This document shows, piece after piece, positions 35,619-44,445 of a DNA stretch of 64,000 nt. This stretch comes from Rhizobium sp. Leaf453 (GTDB lineage: Bacteria > Pseudomonadota > Alphaproteobacteria > Rhizobiales > Rhizobiaceae). The position numbers and the translations under genes were made by a program. The notes beneath the pieces were generated by a model. That model searched no databases. It was not told the origin of the DNA and saw nothing but the letters and a program-made list of their open reading frames with translations. Positions within the stretch are counted from its first letter, which is position 1, and every line of letters starts with the position of its first letter. Location: assembly GCF_001425605.1 (NCBI RefSeq), contig NZ_LMRG01000031.1, positions 173,530-237,529 on the forward strand. Direction: 5' to 3'.

Positions 35619-35951
35619 ATGATCATTCGCTATGCCCTCTTCGAGGGCGAAATCCACGCGGGCAAGGAAACGGAATTCCGGGCCTACGTGAAGGAGAAAC
35701 TCGTTCCGCTCTGGACCCGGTTTCCCGGTGCTGAGGAAGTGCGCGTGCTGGATGGCACCGAGCGCGACGATGGCGCGCCGGTCTATGCCATGGCGCTGGC
35801 CATCCGCTACCCCGACATGGAAACCTGCAACAGGGCGCTGCAGTCGGACGTGCGCTTCGAAAGCCGTGCCGTTACCGGCGGCCTGCTTGAAATGTTTTCA
35901 GGTCGTGTCCACCATCACGTCTTTGACGCCAACGAATATCCGACCGCCTGA
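35619..35951 (+). CDS. EthD-like dimeric alpha/beta-barrel protein
   Basis: A 110-residue protein with the beta-alpha-beta-beta-alpha-beta pattern of dimeric ferredoxin-like proteins (IRYALFEGEIHAGKETEFRAYVKEKLVPLWTRFPGAEEVRVL, then AMALAIRYPDMETCNRAL). Similar small proteins accompany sugar or aromatic catabolic operons and include mutarotases and monooxygenase-like proteins. Its reaction is unknown. It is last in the idonate/gluconate transporter operon, separated from the binding-protein gene by a hairpin. Confidence 0.6.
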   Translation: MIIRYALFEGEIHAGKETEFRAYVKEKLVPLWTRFPGAEEVRVLDGTERDDGAPVYAMALAIRYPDMETCNRALQSDVRFESRAVTGGLLEMFSGRVHHHVFDANEYPTA

Positions 35952-35995
35952 CCGCGTCGGCCGGCGGCATATCGTCATGCCGCCCTCGCCTCGTC

Positions 35996-36754
35996 TCATG
36001 CCCGGTTCAGCACCAGCACGTCGCCATCGGCCGGAATCCGAAGTTTTTCCATCGAAATTCCCCGGGCATCCGCAAGCTGGCGCAGATCCTGCCGCGTGAT
36101 CGTGGCATGATCCAGCGCCTCCATATGCGTGGCGATGACGATCGCCGCCGTCGTCGATGCCTCGCAGACGGCAACTGTCTCTTCCGCATCCATGACGATC
36201 AGGTCGCCGTCCCAGCGAGCGCCGCAGGAATGGGTGATGATGATGTCCGGCGCCGTCTTCCGAATAGTCTCGGCGACTGGTGGATAAAGCACGGTATCGC
36301 CGGCCCAGTAGATCGACGGCTCATCCTGCGCCTCGATGCTGACGCCCATGACGGAGCCCATCAGGTCGACCACCGGTCCGAGCCCATGGCTCCCTTCCTG
36401 ACGCGTCAGAGTAATACCATTCCAGGTCGCATGATCCTCGAGCGGCGTGACGTCCAAGAAGCCCGCACCGCGAATTTCGTCTTCATCACCCGGCTGGCAG
36501 AAGATCGGCAAATCCTTACGCAACCGCGCCTTCGCGACACTGTCGAAATGATCCTCGTGTAAATGCGACACGATGACGAGTTCGACGCCTTCCAGAATTT
36601 TCTCGATGTCGACAGGTAATTCCACCATCGGGTTTGGTGATCGACCGGTAAACGACGGCAGACTGTGCTTCGGCGCCAGATAGGGATCGATCAGCAGCGT
36701 GTGATCGGCATAGTCGAGCTTCAAGGTTGCGTTACGAAATAACTGTAGCTTCAT
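35996..36754 (-). CDS. MBL-fold metal-dependent hydrolase (UlaG-like)
   Basis: A 252-residue metallo-beta-lactamase-fold protein. The metal motif is SHLHEDHFDS (about residues 62-71), with further ligands in WAGDTVLYP and the late ATHMEALDH. The architecture resembles UlaG-type lactonases and general YcfX-like hydrolases, so a phosphorylated or lactone substrate is conceivable but unproven. AAGGA seven bases before the ATG at 36754 sets the start. It diverges from the histidine kinase gene across a 341-bp region holding GTTAC repeats. Confidence 0.82.
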   Translation of the reverse strand: MKLQLFRNATLKLDYADHTLLIDPYLAPKHSLPSFTGRSPNPMVELPVDIEKILEGVELVIVSHLHEDHFDSVAKARLRKDLPIFCQPGDEDEIRGAGFLDVTPLEDHATWNGITLTRQEGSHGLGPVVDLMGSVMGVSIEAQDEPSIYWAGDTVLYPPVAETIRKTAPDIIITHSCGARWDGDLIVMDAEETVAVCEASTTAAIVIATHMEALDHATITRQDLRQLADARGISMEKLRIPADGDVLVLNRA

Positions 36755-37095
36755 ACACTTATCCTTCTTGCATCGTTTTGGCATGCCGGAAACGATCGTC
36801 TGTCTACCGGTTGGGACTCGACCGTGCGGAGCCACACTTTCGGCGATTGCCGGCAATTGGCAAGTCTTCTCCAATGGAAATCTTGCATGTGACGCCGTCA
36901 GGCTGGCAACGGGGCCAAATGAGGCCACGAACCGGCCAATCGTTACCCTTTGTAACCGTTACGTACTTGCATTCACACTGACCTGTATGGTGGTCTGACC
37001 ACAACAGGGGCGATCTCTTGAATCTCTGGGGTGCATTTGGGTGACATGGATTGCAGCGTTATCGACAAAAAACTTTAGGAGGAGCGTCGCCGAAG
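36755..37095. promoter_or_regulatory. Divergent regulatory region with GTTAC repeats
   Basis: This gene-free stretch separates the MBL-fold gene from the histidine kinase gene. Three copies of a 5-bp word in alternating orientation, GTTAC (36942-36946), GTAAC (36952-36956) and GTTAC (36958-36962), form two overlapping inverted repeats. No coding sequence is convincing here. Confidence 0.5.
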
Positions 37096-38019
37096 ATGGT
37101 GGCGTACCTGCTGGTTTTTGTGAGCATACTTCCGGCGCTCGCCTCTGCCCAGACCACGCCGCAAACCGTCGATCGTGCGATCGCCCTCTGGCAGGAATAC
37201 TGGCTGGAGGTCACACTCACGTTGATCGTCGTGCTGCTGCAGGCAGCGACCATCATTGCTCTCGTCCTGCAGGAACAACGACGACGCCGTCTTCAGGCGG
37301 AACTCGCGCTCGAACGTCTCGAGCTTGCCTATCTCTCGAGGACATCACAGATGGGGGCGCTTTCTGGTGCGCTTGCGCACGAACTCAATCAACCACTGAC
37401 CTCGATCCTCGCCAATGCCGAGGCTGGCCGCCGGTTGCTCGATGCAGAGCAGGTGGATCTCAGCGAATTGCGCGACATCATGGACGATATCGTGCTGGAC
37501 GATCGGCGCGCGGCAACAGTGATCAGCCAGTTGCGGCGCCTGATGTTGCGAGGGGAAACCACCCTCGAACTCATGGATTTGAACCAGGCCGTGACGACCA
37601 CGCTCAGCTTGGCACGCAGCGAACTGCTGGCACGTCAGACCCGCGTCGACGTGATGCTCGACATGCCGGACGTTCCGGTCCGCGCCAACTTACCGCAATT
37701 GCAACAGGTCATTCTCAATCTGCTGCTCAACGCCGCGGACGCCATGACGCATCTGCCGCCGGCCATGCGTGAGATTGCCGTGAGAACGAGAAAGCGCGAC
37801 AATGGATCTTGTGAGTTGACGGTGACGGATCGCGGCATTGGCATATCGCCGGAAAAGCGGGCCGACATTTTCAAACCGTTCGTCAGCACCAAGAAAGCGA
37901 GCCTCGGGCTCGGATTGGCTATCTGCAGATCGATCGCACAGGCTCATGGGGGAGTCTTGTCTTTCGATGACAACTTTGACGAAGGCGCGCGGGCGATCTT
38001 TACGCTACCGTCGGCATAA
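37096..38019 (+). CDS. Membrane-bound sensor histidine kinase
   Basis: A 307-residue histidine kinase. A signal-like hydrophobic start (VAYLLVFVSILPALASAQ) and a transmembrane segment at about residues 36-55 (TLTLIVVLLQAATIIALVL) enclose only a short periplasmic loop. A short coiled stretch leads to the dimerisation domain with the phospho-His in GALAHELNQPLTSIL. The ATPase domain shows N (QVILNLLLNAADA), G1 (VTDRGIGI) and G2 (SLGLGLAICRSIA) boxes. There is no PAS or haem domain as in FixL. AGGAGGAG 11 bases upstream supports the ATG at 37096. It pairs with the FixJ-type regulator 10 bp downstream. The signal is unknown. Confidence 0.87.
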   Translation: MVAYLLVFVSILPALASAQTTPQTVDRAIALWQEYWLEVTLTLIVVLLQAATIIALVLQEQRRRRLQAELALERLELAYLSRTSQMGALSGALAHELNQPLTSILANAEAGRRLLDAEQVDLSELRDIMDDIVLDDRRAATVISQLRRLMLRGETTLELMDLNQAVTTTLSLARSELLARQTRVDVMLDMPDVPVRANLPQLQQVILNLLLNAADAMTHLPPAMREIAVRTRKRDNGSCELTVTDRGIGISPEKRADIFKPFVSTKKASLGLGLAICRSIAQAHGGVLSFDDNFDEGARAIFTLPSA

Positions 38020-38029
38020 GGGGTGCGAG

Positions 38030-38641
38030 ATGAACAATACAAGTCCAATGATTTACCTGGTCGATGACGACGAGCGAATTCTGATCGCATTGAAGCGATT
38101 GTTGGTTTCGGCCGGATACCATGTCCAGCCCTACCAAAGCGCTGAAGACTTCTTGACGATGCATGATCCCGATGCGCCGGGCTGTGCGGTCGTTGATGTG
38201 GATCTTCCCGGAATGGACGGATTTGGCATCCAGGACGCGCTTTGGTCCCGGCACCATGCCCGCCCGATCATCTTCATGACCGGTTGTGGCGATATCCCAA
38301 CCACGGTGCGCGCCATGAAGGCCGGCGCGGTCGATTTCCTCACGAAGCCCGTCGATGCCGCGTCACTTTTTGCCGCCATTGAACAGGCCCTCAAGCGCGA
38401 TCAGGACGGCAGGCAAAAGGCCCTCCAGCGCCGGCTGGTCGAGCAGCGGTTGGCAAGCCTCACGCCGAGAGAGCGTGAAGTCTTTGGCTGCGTGGTTGCC
38501 GGTCAACTGAACAAGCAGATCGCCGCCGAACTCGGCACCGTGGAAAAGACCATCAAGGTGCATCGGGGCCGGATGATGGAAAAGATGTGCGTGCGAACAG
38601 TCGCGGACCTCGTCCGTCTCGCCGCGGTCGCGGAAGTGTAG
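38030..38641 (+). CDS. FixJ/NarL-type response regulator
   Basis: A 203-residue two-domain regulator. The receiver domain (1-125) has the acidic pair in LVDDDER, the phospho-acceptor Asp in VVDVDLPGMDG, Thr in FMTGCGD and Lys in FLTKPVD. The C-terminal LuxR-type helix-turn-helix is LTPREREVFGCVVAGQLNKQIAAELGTVEKTIKVHRGRMMEK. This is the FixJ subgroup. It is encoded 10 bp after the kinase and is its likely partner. Target genes are not known; the cbb3 operon lies nearby but is transcribed convergently. Confidence 0.9.
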   Translation: MNNTSPMIYLVDDDERILIALKRLLVSAGYHVQPYQSAEDFLTMHDPDAPGCAVVDVDLPGMDGFGIQDALWSRHHARPIIFMTGCGDIPTTVRAMKAGAVDFLTKPVDAASLFAAIEQALKRDQDGRQKALQRRLVEQRLASLTPREREVFGCVVAGQLNKQIAAELGTVEKTIKVHRGRMMEKMCVRTVADLVRLAAVAEV

Positions 38642-38701
38642 CAGACGGCATTGGACCCAAGGTCAATTACAACCTTCGTCAGCATTGTCTACAACGGTTG
38701 C

Positions 38702-39100
38702 ATGGAGCAGTTAAAACTTACAGTTGCGATCGTGGACGACGACGAGGCCGTTCGCCGCGCGCTGAGGCGCATGGTCTCTTCATTTTCCTATGGCGTCGCC
38801 GAATTCTCCTCCGGTCAGGCATTCCTCGAAGGAATTGGCGCGGAAACCTTCGCATGTGTCCTGCTCGATATGCACATGCCCGAACTCAACGGGATCGATG
38901 TGCTGGTCAGACTGCGCATGACCGGCCACAATATTCCTGCCATCATCATCACGGGTGGCGATGAACCGAAGATGCGCGATCGCTGCATGAGTGCCGGCGC
39001 CAGGGAGTATCTGACCAAACCCCTGGAGCGCGACGTCGCCCTCGCAGCGATCCAGGCGTCGATGTCCCTGGTCGGCCCGCAGCTTGGAAGCCGGATATAG
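38702..39100 (+). CDS. Single-domain response regulator
   Basis: A 132-residue receiver domain with no output domain: acidic pair in VDDDEAV, phospho-acceptor Asp in LLDMHMPELNG, Thr in IITGGDE and Lys in YLTKPLE. Such lone receivers act as phosphate sinks or protein-protein switches. It follows the kinase/FixJ pair after about 60 bp and likely draws on the same kinase. The ATG at 38702 lacks a strong ribosome site; a TTG at 38651 would add 17 residues. Confidence 0.85.
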   Translation: MEQLKLTVAIVDDDEAVRRALRRMVSSFSYGVAEFSSGQAFLEGIGAETFACVLLDMHMPELNGIDVLVRLRMTGHNIPAIIITGGDEPKMRDRCMSAGAREYLTKPLERDVALAAIQASMSLVGPQLGSRI

Positions 39101-39172
39101 ACAGCGCCGCCACGGACGACCGCGTCGTCCACCTGTGAGGAGGGGTCCGACGGGACCGCAATCTGGCATGGC

Positions 39173-39325
39173 TTACTCACTGTCGTCATCAAGCAGAATG
39201 CGGGCGGCAGCTCCCTCAAGGTCGTCATACTGCCCGGATCGCAGGCTCCAGAGGAAGGCGGCAAGCCCGCCTATTCCCAGCACAATCGCAATCGGCACGA
39301 GGAAAGAGAGGTAATTCAGGCTCAT
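39173..39325 (-). CDS. ccoS: Cytochrome cbb3 oxidase maturation protein CcoS (FixS)
   Basis: A 50-residue protein with one N-terminal membrane segment (about residues 5-27, SFLVPIAIVLGIGGLAAFLW) followed by SLRSGQYDDLEG, the conserved CcoS motif with SGQ(Y/F)DDLE, and an acidic tail. CcoS is needed to place cofactors into CcoN. Its ATG overlaps the CcoI stop by four bases (ATGA). It is the last gene of the cbb3 cluster. Confidence 0.92.
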   Translation of the reverse strand: MSLNYLSFLVPIAIVLGIGGLAAFLWSLRSGQYDDLEGAAARILLDDDSE

Positions 39326-41613
39326 GCTGCCACCTGTACGGGCTTTTTGATGAGGAAGCCGCTCTGCGACCGTGAAGCCATGCCTCCGGAAATGCCGTTT
39401 CGAAGTCGCAATGCGTTGGCCACGACCATGATCGACGACAGCGACATGGCGATCGCCGCCAGCAGCGGCGTGACGGCACCGAGGACGGCAAATGGCACGG
39501 CAACGGCATTATAGGCGATCGCGATCGCGAAATTCTGGCGGATCAGGCGGCCGGCTGTGCGCGCAATCGTAATCGCCCGCGTCACGGCTGAAAGGCTCTC
39601 ATGCAGAAAGACGATATCCGAAGCAGTTCTGCCGATATCCGCGGCAGATGCAGGAGCCATCGAGACATGAGCACTTGCAAGGGCCGGTGCATCGTTGAGA
39701 CCGTCCCCCACCATCAGGACCTTGCGTCCAGATGCACTGAGATCGTTGATCCGCTGAGTCTTGTCGGCGGGTAGCAGATCGGCGTGGTAAGTATCGATCT
39801 GCAGGGTGGAGGCCAGCGCCTCGACGGCGGAACCCCTGTCTCCCGAGACGATCTCCGTCCAAATGCCATCCCTTGCAAGGCTCACAATTGTCTGCGCGGC
39901 ATCGTTGCGCAGACGATCGGCAAACAGGAAACGGCCAAGCAGCACGCCGTTTTTCGCCAAAACGCTGACCGAATTCGGCTCTCCGGTCTCCGCCGCTTCT
40001 TTTCCCGTGGCCCATCCGGGACGGCCGAGACGGTAAACGACATCTCCCGAGCGAGCCTCGAGGCCAAGGCCAGCCTGCTCGGTTACGCTCTCGAAGTTCG
40101 GTGGCCTGGAGCGGTTTTCCGGCCTTTCAGCGACGATCGCGAGCGAAGCGGGATGACGCGAATGCAGGGCCATTGCGCCGGCAATGGTCATCGCTTCAGG
40201 CGGGATCTCCGCCGCGTTGAGCAGGCGCGGCCGTCCGAGCGTCAGGGTACCCGTCTTGTCGAAGAGAACGGTGTCGATTTCGGTCAACCGTTCCAGAGCC
40301 GAACCATCCCTGACCATGATCCCGTTCTCGAACAGCCGCCGCGCAGCCACAACCTGAACGATCGGTACGGCAAGACCAAGGGCACAGGGGCACGTGACGA
40401 TCAGGACCGCAATCGCGATGGTGATCGACCTGTGCCAGTCACCGGTCGCCAGCATCCATCCGAGGAAAGACAGGAAAGCAACACAATGGACCACCGGCGC
40501 ATAGAGTGCCGATGCCCTGTCGGCCAGCCGGCGATAGGTCGCTCGTCCGCCTTCGGCGATTTCCATCATCCGAACCATGTCGGCCAGGAACGAATTCTCG
40601 ACACTCGCGGTGGTGCGGATCGTCAGCGGGCCTGTGAGGTTCATGAGTCCGGCCTGCAATTGCGCACCGGGACCGGCATATTTCGGCACCGCCTCGCCGG
40701 AAACCAGTGAGTAGTCGAGATCCGACGATCCCTGAACGATGATCCCATCGATCGGAACGCGATCGCCAACTGTTACAGTCAGTAGGGTTCCCGGCACGAT
40801 CTGCGCCACCGGCACATGACGGCGCGTGCCGTCAGCATCAATGACGGTCGCCCCCTGCGGGATCAGGCGCGCCAGTCCCGCCACGGCGGAACGAGCCTTT
40901 TCCCGCATCACATGATCCAGCGTCCGGCCGATCAGCAGGAAGAAGATGAGCGATGTGGCCGCATCGAAATAGGCATGCTCGCCGCCTTGCACCGTGTCGT
41001 AAAGGCTCAGACCGAAGGCCAGCAGGACACCGATGGAAATCGGAACATCCATGTTGGTGCGGCCATAGCGCAGCGCGCGCCATGCCGAAACAAAGAAGAT
41101 ACGTCCGGAATAGACGATCGCCGGCATGGCAAGAAGCGCGGAAATCCAGTGAAAGGCCTGCCGCACGCCTCCCTCGGCACCGGACCAGATCGAGACGGAC
41201 AGCAGCATGATGTTCATGGAACAGAAGCCCGCCACCGCCAGCGCCCGGACAAGCCGGGTATATTCCGGGTCGGCGGTATCGGATTCCATCGTGAAAACAT
41301 GGGCATCATAGCCGATGGCCCGCAGGTGGCCGATCAGGTCCGGCGGCTGTCCGTCGATGGCACGCCAGCGCACCGCGGCTCTTTTCATCGACAGATTGAC
41401 CCGGGCACTCTCGACACCGGGCATGGCTGACAGGGTCCGCTCGACTGCAGCAATACAGCCTGCACAATGGACACCCGGCACCGAAAGGTCGCTTTGACGC
41501 GAACCATCTCCCAGATCACGGCTCGATAGGACAAGCTCATCCATGCTGACCGTTACCGGCTCGCTCCCGGCAATCGCCAGGGACGCCGAGGCATTGGGCG
41601 CACAACAGCTCAT
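39322..41613 (-). CDS. ccoI: Copper-transporting P-type ATPase CcoI (FixI)
   Basis: A 763-residue P1B-type ATPase that supplies copper for cbb3 oxidase assembly. An N-terminal heavy-metal domain carries VHCAGC (about residue 49). Eight membrane segments include the metal-binding CPC motif (TCPCALGLAVP). The phosphorylated Asp is in DKTGTLTLGRP and the hinge motif is GDGLNDAPALA. The start MSCCAPNA is cysteine-rich. The length and the presence of CcoS directly after it favour CcoI over a general CopA exporter. Confidence 0.93.
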   Translation of the reverse strand: MSCCAPNASASLAIAGSEPVTVSMDELVLSSRDLGDGSRQSDLSVPGVHCAGCIAAVERTLSAMPGVESARVNLSMKRAAVRWRAIDGQPPDLIGHLRAIGYDAHVFTMESDTADPEYTRLVRALAVAGFCSMNIMLLSVSIWSGAEGGVRQAFHWISALLAMPAIVYSGRIFFVSAWRALRYGRTNMDVPISIGVLLAFGLSLYDTVQGGEHAYFDAATSLIFFLLIGRTLDHVMREKARSAVAGLARLIPQGATVIDADGTRRHVPVAQIVPGTLLTVTVGDRVPIDGIIVQGSSDLDYSLVSGEAVPKYAGPGAQLQAGLMNLTGPLTIRTTASVENSFLADMVRMMEIAEGGRATYRRLADRASALYAPVVHCVAFLSFLGWMLATGDWHRSITIAIAVLIVTCPCALGLAVPIVQVVAARRLFENGIMVRDGSALERLTEIDTVLFDKTGTLTLGRPRLLNAAEIPPEAMTIAGAMALHSRHPASLAIVAERPENRSRPPNFESVTEQAGLGLEARSGDVVYRLGRPGWATGKEAAETGEPNSVSVLAKNGVLLGRFLFADRLRNDAAQTIVSLARDGIWTEIVSGDRGSAVEALASTLQIDTYHADLLPADKTQRINDLSASGRKVLMVGDGLNDAPALASAHVSMAPASAADIGRTASDIVFLHESLSAVTRAITIARTAGRLIRQNFAIAIAYNAVAVPFAVLGAVTPLLAAIAMSLSSIMVVANALRLRNGISGGMASRSQSGFLIKKPVQVAA

Positions 41614-41632
41614 GATCCTGTCGCCGGCCTCC

Positions 41633-42418
41633 CTATTTCATCGCCTTGTAGGCGTGCCACGTGCCATGCCCGAGCAGCGGAAAGATGATGATCAGCCCGA
41701 CAAAGCCCGTCAGAAGTCCGACCAGCGTCAGCGCAAGAACCATCATGCCCCAAGCGATCATGACCCGACGGTTGTTCCAGACGATAGAGATGCTCGTTCC
41801 CATCGCCGTAAACGCATCGGTGCGCTCGTCCAGAAGCATCGGGATCGAAAACACGCTGATTGCAAAGGAAAAGGCGGCGAAGACGCCACCGATCACCGTG
41901 CCGGTCAAAAGCATGGCCCAGCCGATATCGGTGGTAAACAGCATGGGCACGATGTGGTCCATGCCCGGGAATGGGCGCAATCCAAAAAACAGCGCGTAGA
42001 CGATGACAGCCGCACGCATCCACAGCAGTGCCAGCCCGAGCAGAATCACCCCGGTGAAAAGAACCTGCGCCCCTGATGCCGGCTTGACGAACAGCATGTG
42101 CCCCAAAGTCGGCCGGTTGCCGGATCCGAGCAGGCGGCTCTTCTCATAGAGACCGATCGCAACGAGCGGACCGACCACCATGAAGGCTGCAATAGCCGGA
42201 AACAGAATATAGTCCAGTCCCAGAAAGATCAGCCCGGCCACGATGATGACGGATATCGCGAAGACCACCAGACCGTAAACCATGCTGGATGCCGGCGTGG
42301 CCATCAGGTCGCGCCAGCCGGCACGCAGCCAGTCAAGAGCAGCCGAGGCAGGAAGGCCGCGTTCGCGTGCCTGCGCAGCAGTCAGACCGGAGACGGACGC
42401 GATGTGGGTATTGCTCAT
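41633..42418 (-). CDS. DUF2189 integral membrane protein
   Basis: A 261-residue protein with about six hydrophobic segments from residue 43 onward and the family features LDWLRAGWRDLMATPASSMVYGL at the start and LLLDERTDAFTAMGTSI near residue 195. DUF2189 proteins have no established function, though they are often near terminal oxidase genes. It stands between the 70-residue membrane protein and ccoI, the place usually taken by ccoG/ccoH. A role in oxidase assembly or stability is inference. Confidence 0.82.
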   Translation of the reverse strand: MSNTHIASVSGLTAAQARERGLPASAALDWLRAGWRDLMATPASSMVYGLVVFAISVIIVAGLIFLGLDYILFPAIAAFMVVGPLVAIGLYEKSRLLGSGNRPTLGHMLFVKPASGAQVLFTGVILLGLALLWMRAAVIVYALFFGLRPFPGMDHIVPMLFTTDIGWAMLLTGTVIGGVFAAFSFAISVFSIPMLLDERTDAFTAMGTSISIVWNNRRVMIAWGMMVLALTLVGLLTGFVGLIIIFPLLGHGTWHAYKAMK

Positions 42419-42442
42419 TTCGATCCATCCTTCTTCAAGACT

Positions 42443-42655
42443 TCAGCAGGCCGATTTCGCGGCCCCGTAGACGACACCACCCGGAGCGGCCTCTCCGGAC
42501 GTCTTGACGTGCGGTACGCAATCTGGCTGCGATTGCAGCGCAACGTAGAGAAGATGCGCATTGGCGACGAAAAAAATCACCAGTGCGACGCCAAGCAGGC
42601 TGACCAGGGCCAGCCCGCCACGCGACATGGACCGCTTCGATGATCGCTCCGTCAC
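42443..42655 (-). CDS. Small membrane protein in cbb3 cluster
   Basis: A 70-residue protein, starting probably at GTG 42655, with one membrane segment (about residues 13-38, GGLALVSLLGVALVIFFVANAHLLYVAL) and a periplasm-facing tail with two cysteines (QPDCVPHVKT and the C-terminal KSAC). It is not the CcoH/FixH family, which is about 150-170 residues. It begins 5 bp after ccoP ends. Its function is unknown; an assembly or small accessory subunit role is possible. An internal ATG at 42628 is an alternative start. Confidence 0.7.
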   Translation of the reverse strand: MTERSSKRSMSRGGLALVSLLGVALVIFFVANAHLLYVALQSQPDCVPHVKTSGEAAPGGVVYGAAKSAC

Positions 42656-42660
42656 GCTCG

Positions 42661-43542
42661 TCACGTCTTTTTCTCGGAAAGAGACAGGACGTACAGTGTC
42701 AGCAGCTTTCGGTCTGTATTCGACAACCGGTCTTCCCAATGCGGCATATGCCCCTGGTGTCCGTTGAAGATGGTGGCAAAGATCGACTGGCGATCGCTGC
42801 CGTAAATCCACCACGCATCGGTCAGGTTCGGCGCACCCACATCTGGCTTGCCTTTCCCGTCATCGCCGTGACAGGCTACGCAATTGGCGGAAAACACATC
42901 CTTGCCCCGCGCGACACTTTCAGAATCTGCGGCTGCCTCGCCGGCCACGCCACCAAGCGACTGGACATAAGAAACGACATCGCTGATCTGCGCCCGTTCA
43001 AGCACACCATCACGTCCAAAGGACAGCATCTGCGACACGCGAGTATCAGGATGGGTCGAATTGATACCGACCCGCACGGTTTCAAAAATCGTCTGCGGAT
43101 CGCCACCCCACAACCAGGATTTCGTGGTCAGGTTGGGAAATCCTTGGCTTCCGGTGCCGCTCGTCCCGTGACAGACGGCGCAGTTATCCTTGAAGAGCGT
43201 GCTTCCCGCCTGATTGACGATCGTCATCAGCGCCGGGTCAGCCAGGATTGCCGCAAAATCCATGCTCTCGATCTTCGAGGTCCAGGCGCTGCGCTCGGCG
43301 CTCGCCAGTTCCAGCTGCTGCTCAACCTGCGTCTTCTGGTCGAGCCCCAGCAGGCCCTTCGTATAGGTGGTGCCCAGCGGCCAGGCCGGCATCAGCAGCC
43401 AGTATCCGATGGAAAACAGGGTTCCGAGCACGAGGAAGAAGATCACGACGCGCGGGATCGGCGTGTAGAGCTCGGTAATGCCGTTCCATTCATGACCGGT
43501 GGTCATCTGGCCCGTGACGGGGTCGCGTTCGCCTATGTCCAT
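42661..43542 (-). CDS. ccoP: Cytochrome cbb3 oxidase subunit III, CcoP
   Basis: A 293-residue dihaem cytochrome c subunit. An N-terminal membrane segment (about 30-52) is preceded by the family start DPVTGQMTTGHEWNGITELYTPIPR. Two CxxCH haem sites occur: CAVCHG near residue 120 and CVACHG near residue 220. Methionine ligands follow in the SQMLSF and GHMPHW areas. It accepts electrons and passes them to CcoO/CcoN. Its start overlaps the end of ccoQ by 10 bp. Confidence 0.95.
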   Translation of the reverse strand: MDIGERDPVTGQMTTGHEWNGITELYTPIPRVVIFFLVLGTLFSIGYWLLMPAWPLGTTYTKGLLGLDQKTQVEQQLELASAERSAWTSKIESMDFAAILADPALMTIVNQAGSTLFKDNCAVCHGTSGTGSQGFPNLTTKSWLWGGDPQTIFETVRVGINSTHPDTRVSQMLSFGRDGVLERAQISDVVSYVQSLGGVAGEAAADSESVARGKDVFSANCVACHGDDGKGKPDVGAPNLTDAWWIYGSDRQSIFATIFNGHQGHMPHWEDRLSNTDRKLLTLYVLSLSEKKT

Positions 43543-43703
43543 GGCTTGTCGTCCTCATCCAGAATACTTTGTTTTGCGACGTGAAACTTACTGAGATTGG
43601 CCGGCCACAGCGCATAGATCACCACCCCGATCGCCAGGGCGATCAGATAGAAGAGACCCCAACTCTTGGAAAAGGCCACGAGAGTTTCGTGATCGAGGCT
43701 CAT
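43533..43703 (-). CDS. ccoQ: Cytochrome cbb3 oxidase subunit CcoQ
   Basis: A 56-residue protein with a single membrane segment (SWGLFYLIALAIGVVIYALW, residues 14-33) and the tail WPANLSKFHVAKQSILDEDDKPW. This matches CcoQ/FixQ, which stabilises the CcoP contact with the core. It starts inside an ATGA overlap with ccoO and its end overlaps ccoP. Confidence 0.93.
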   Translation of the reverse strand: MSLDHETLVAFSKSWGLFYLIALAIGVVIYALWPANLSKFHVAKQSILDEDDKPWT

Positions 43704-44440
43704 TTCGCACCCTCCTGTGCCAGGGCGGCCTGCTTGTGGGCCACGTCGGTCAGGCGACCGATGATCTGGAGATAGGCGACGAGCGCATCCATTTCCGTGA
43801 CCTGTTCAGGATTGCCGTCGAACATCCGGACCTGTGTCGCCTCGCCATAGCGTTCGGATACACCGGCAGCGAAGCTGCTGTCCGGTGAAGCCTGGCCGAA
43901 GGCATCATTGCCGGCATTGGCGATCATCTCGTCCGTATAGGGAACCCCCACCGCACGCATCGCTGCCAGGTGTTCGCCGAGATCATCCGTGCGCACTGTG
44001 TTCCGCTGCAGCCAGCCATATTTCGGCATGACCGATTCCGGAACGACATCACGCGGATTGAAAAGATGCGCGACATGCCAGGCATCGGAATATTTGCCGC
44101 CGATACGGGCGAGATCCGGCCCGGTGCGCTTCGATCCCCACAGCATCGGATGGTCGTATTTGGATTCCACCGCCAGCGAATAGGGACCGTAGCGCTCCAC
44201 TTCATCCCGAAGAGTTCGGATCATCTGTGAATGACAGGCATAACAGCCTTCTCGCAGATAGATGTTACGTCCGGCAACCTCGAGCGGGGTATAGACCCGC
44301 ATGTCGGGCGCCGCCTCCACCGTCTCGTCGATCGTGAACAAGGGCGCGATCTCGATGAAACCGCCGATGCTGGAAACCACGACGATAGCAAGCACGAAGC
44401 CGATGGCGCTGCGTTCGATTTTTCTGTGAAACTCGGGCAT
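43700..44440 (-). CDS. ccoO: Cytochrome cbb3 oxidase subunit II, CcoO
   Basis: A 246-residue membrane-anchored monohaem cytochrome c. The N-terminal segment IGFVLAIVVVSSIGGFIEIAPLF is followed by the haem site CYACHSQMIR (about residue 67) and the distal methionine in ESVMPKYGWLQ. It takes electrons from CcoP to the CcoN active site. It begins 5 bp after ccoN ends. Confidence 0.95.
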   Translation of the reverse strand: MPEFHRKIERSAIGFVLAIVVVSSIGGFIEIAPLFTIDETVEAAPDMRVYTPLEVAGRNIYLREGCYACHSQMIRTLRDEVERYGPYSLAVESKYDHPMLWGSKRTGPDLARIGGKYSDAWHVAHLFNPRDVVPESVMPKYGWLQRNTVRTDDLGEHLAAMRAVGVPYTDEMIANAGNDAFGQASPDSSFAAGVSERYGEATQVRMFDGNPEQVTEMDALVAYLQIIGRLTDVAHKQAALAQEGAK

Positions 44441-44445
44441 ATCGA

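Noticed and set aside
36942..36962. CRISPR or tandem-repeat array
   Set aside because: Only three 5-bp words in 21 bp; no spacers or long repeats anywhere in the window.
39322..41613. General copper exporter CopA
   Set aside because: The operon position between ccoP and ccoS and the overlap with ccoS favour CcoI.
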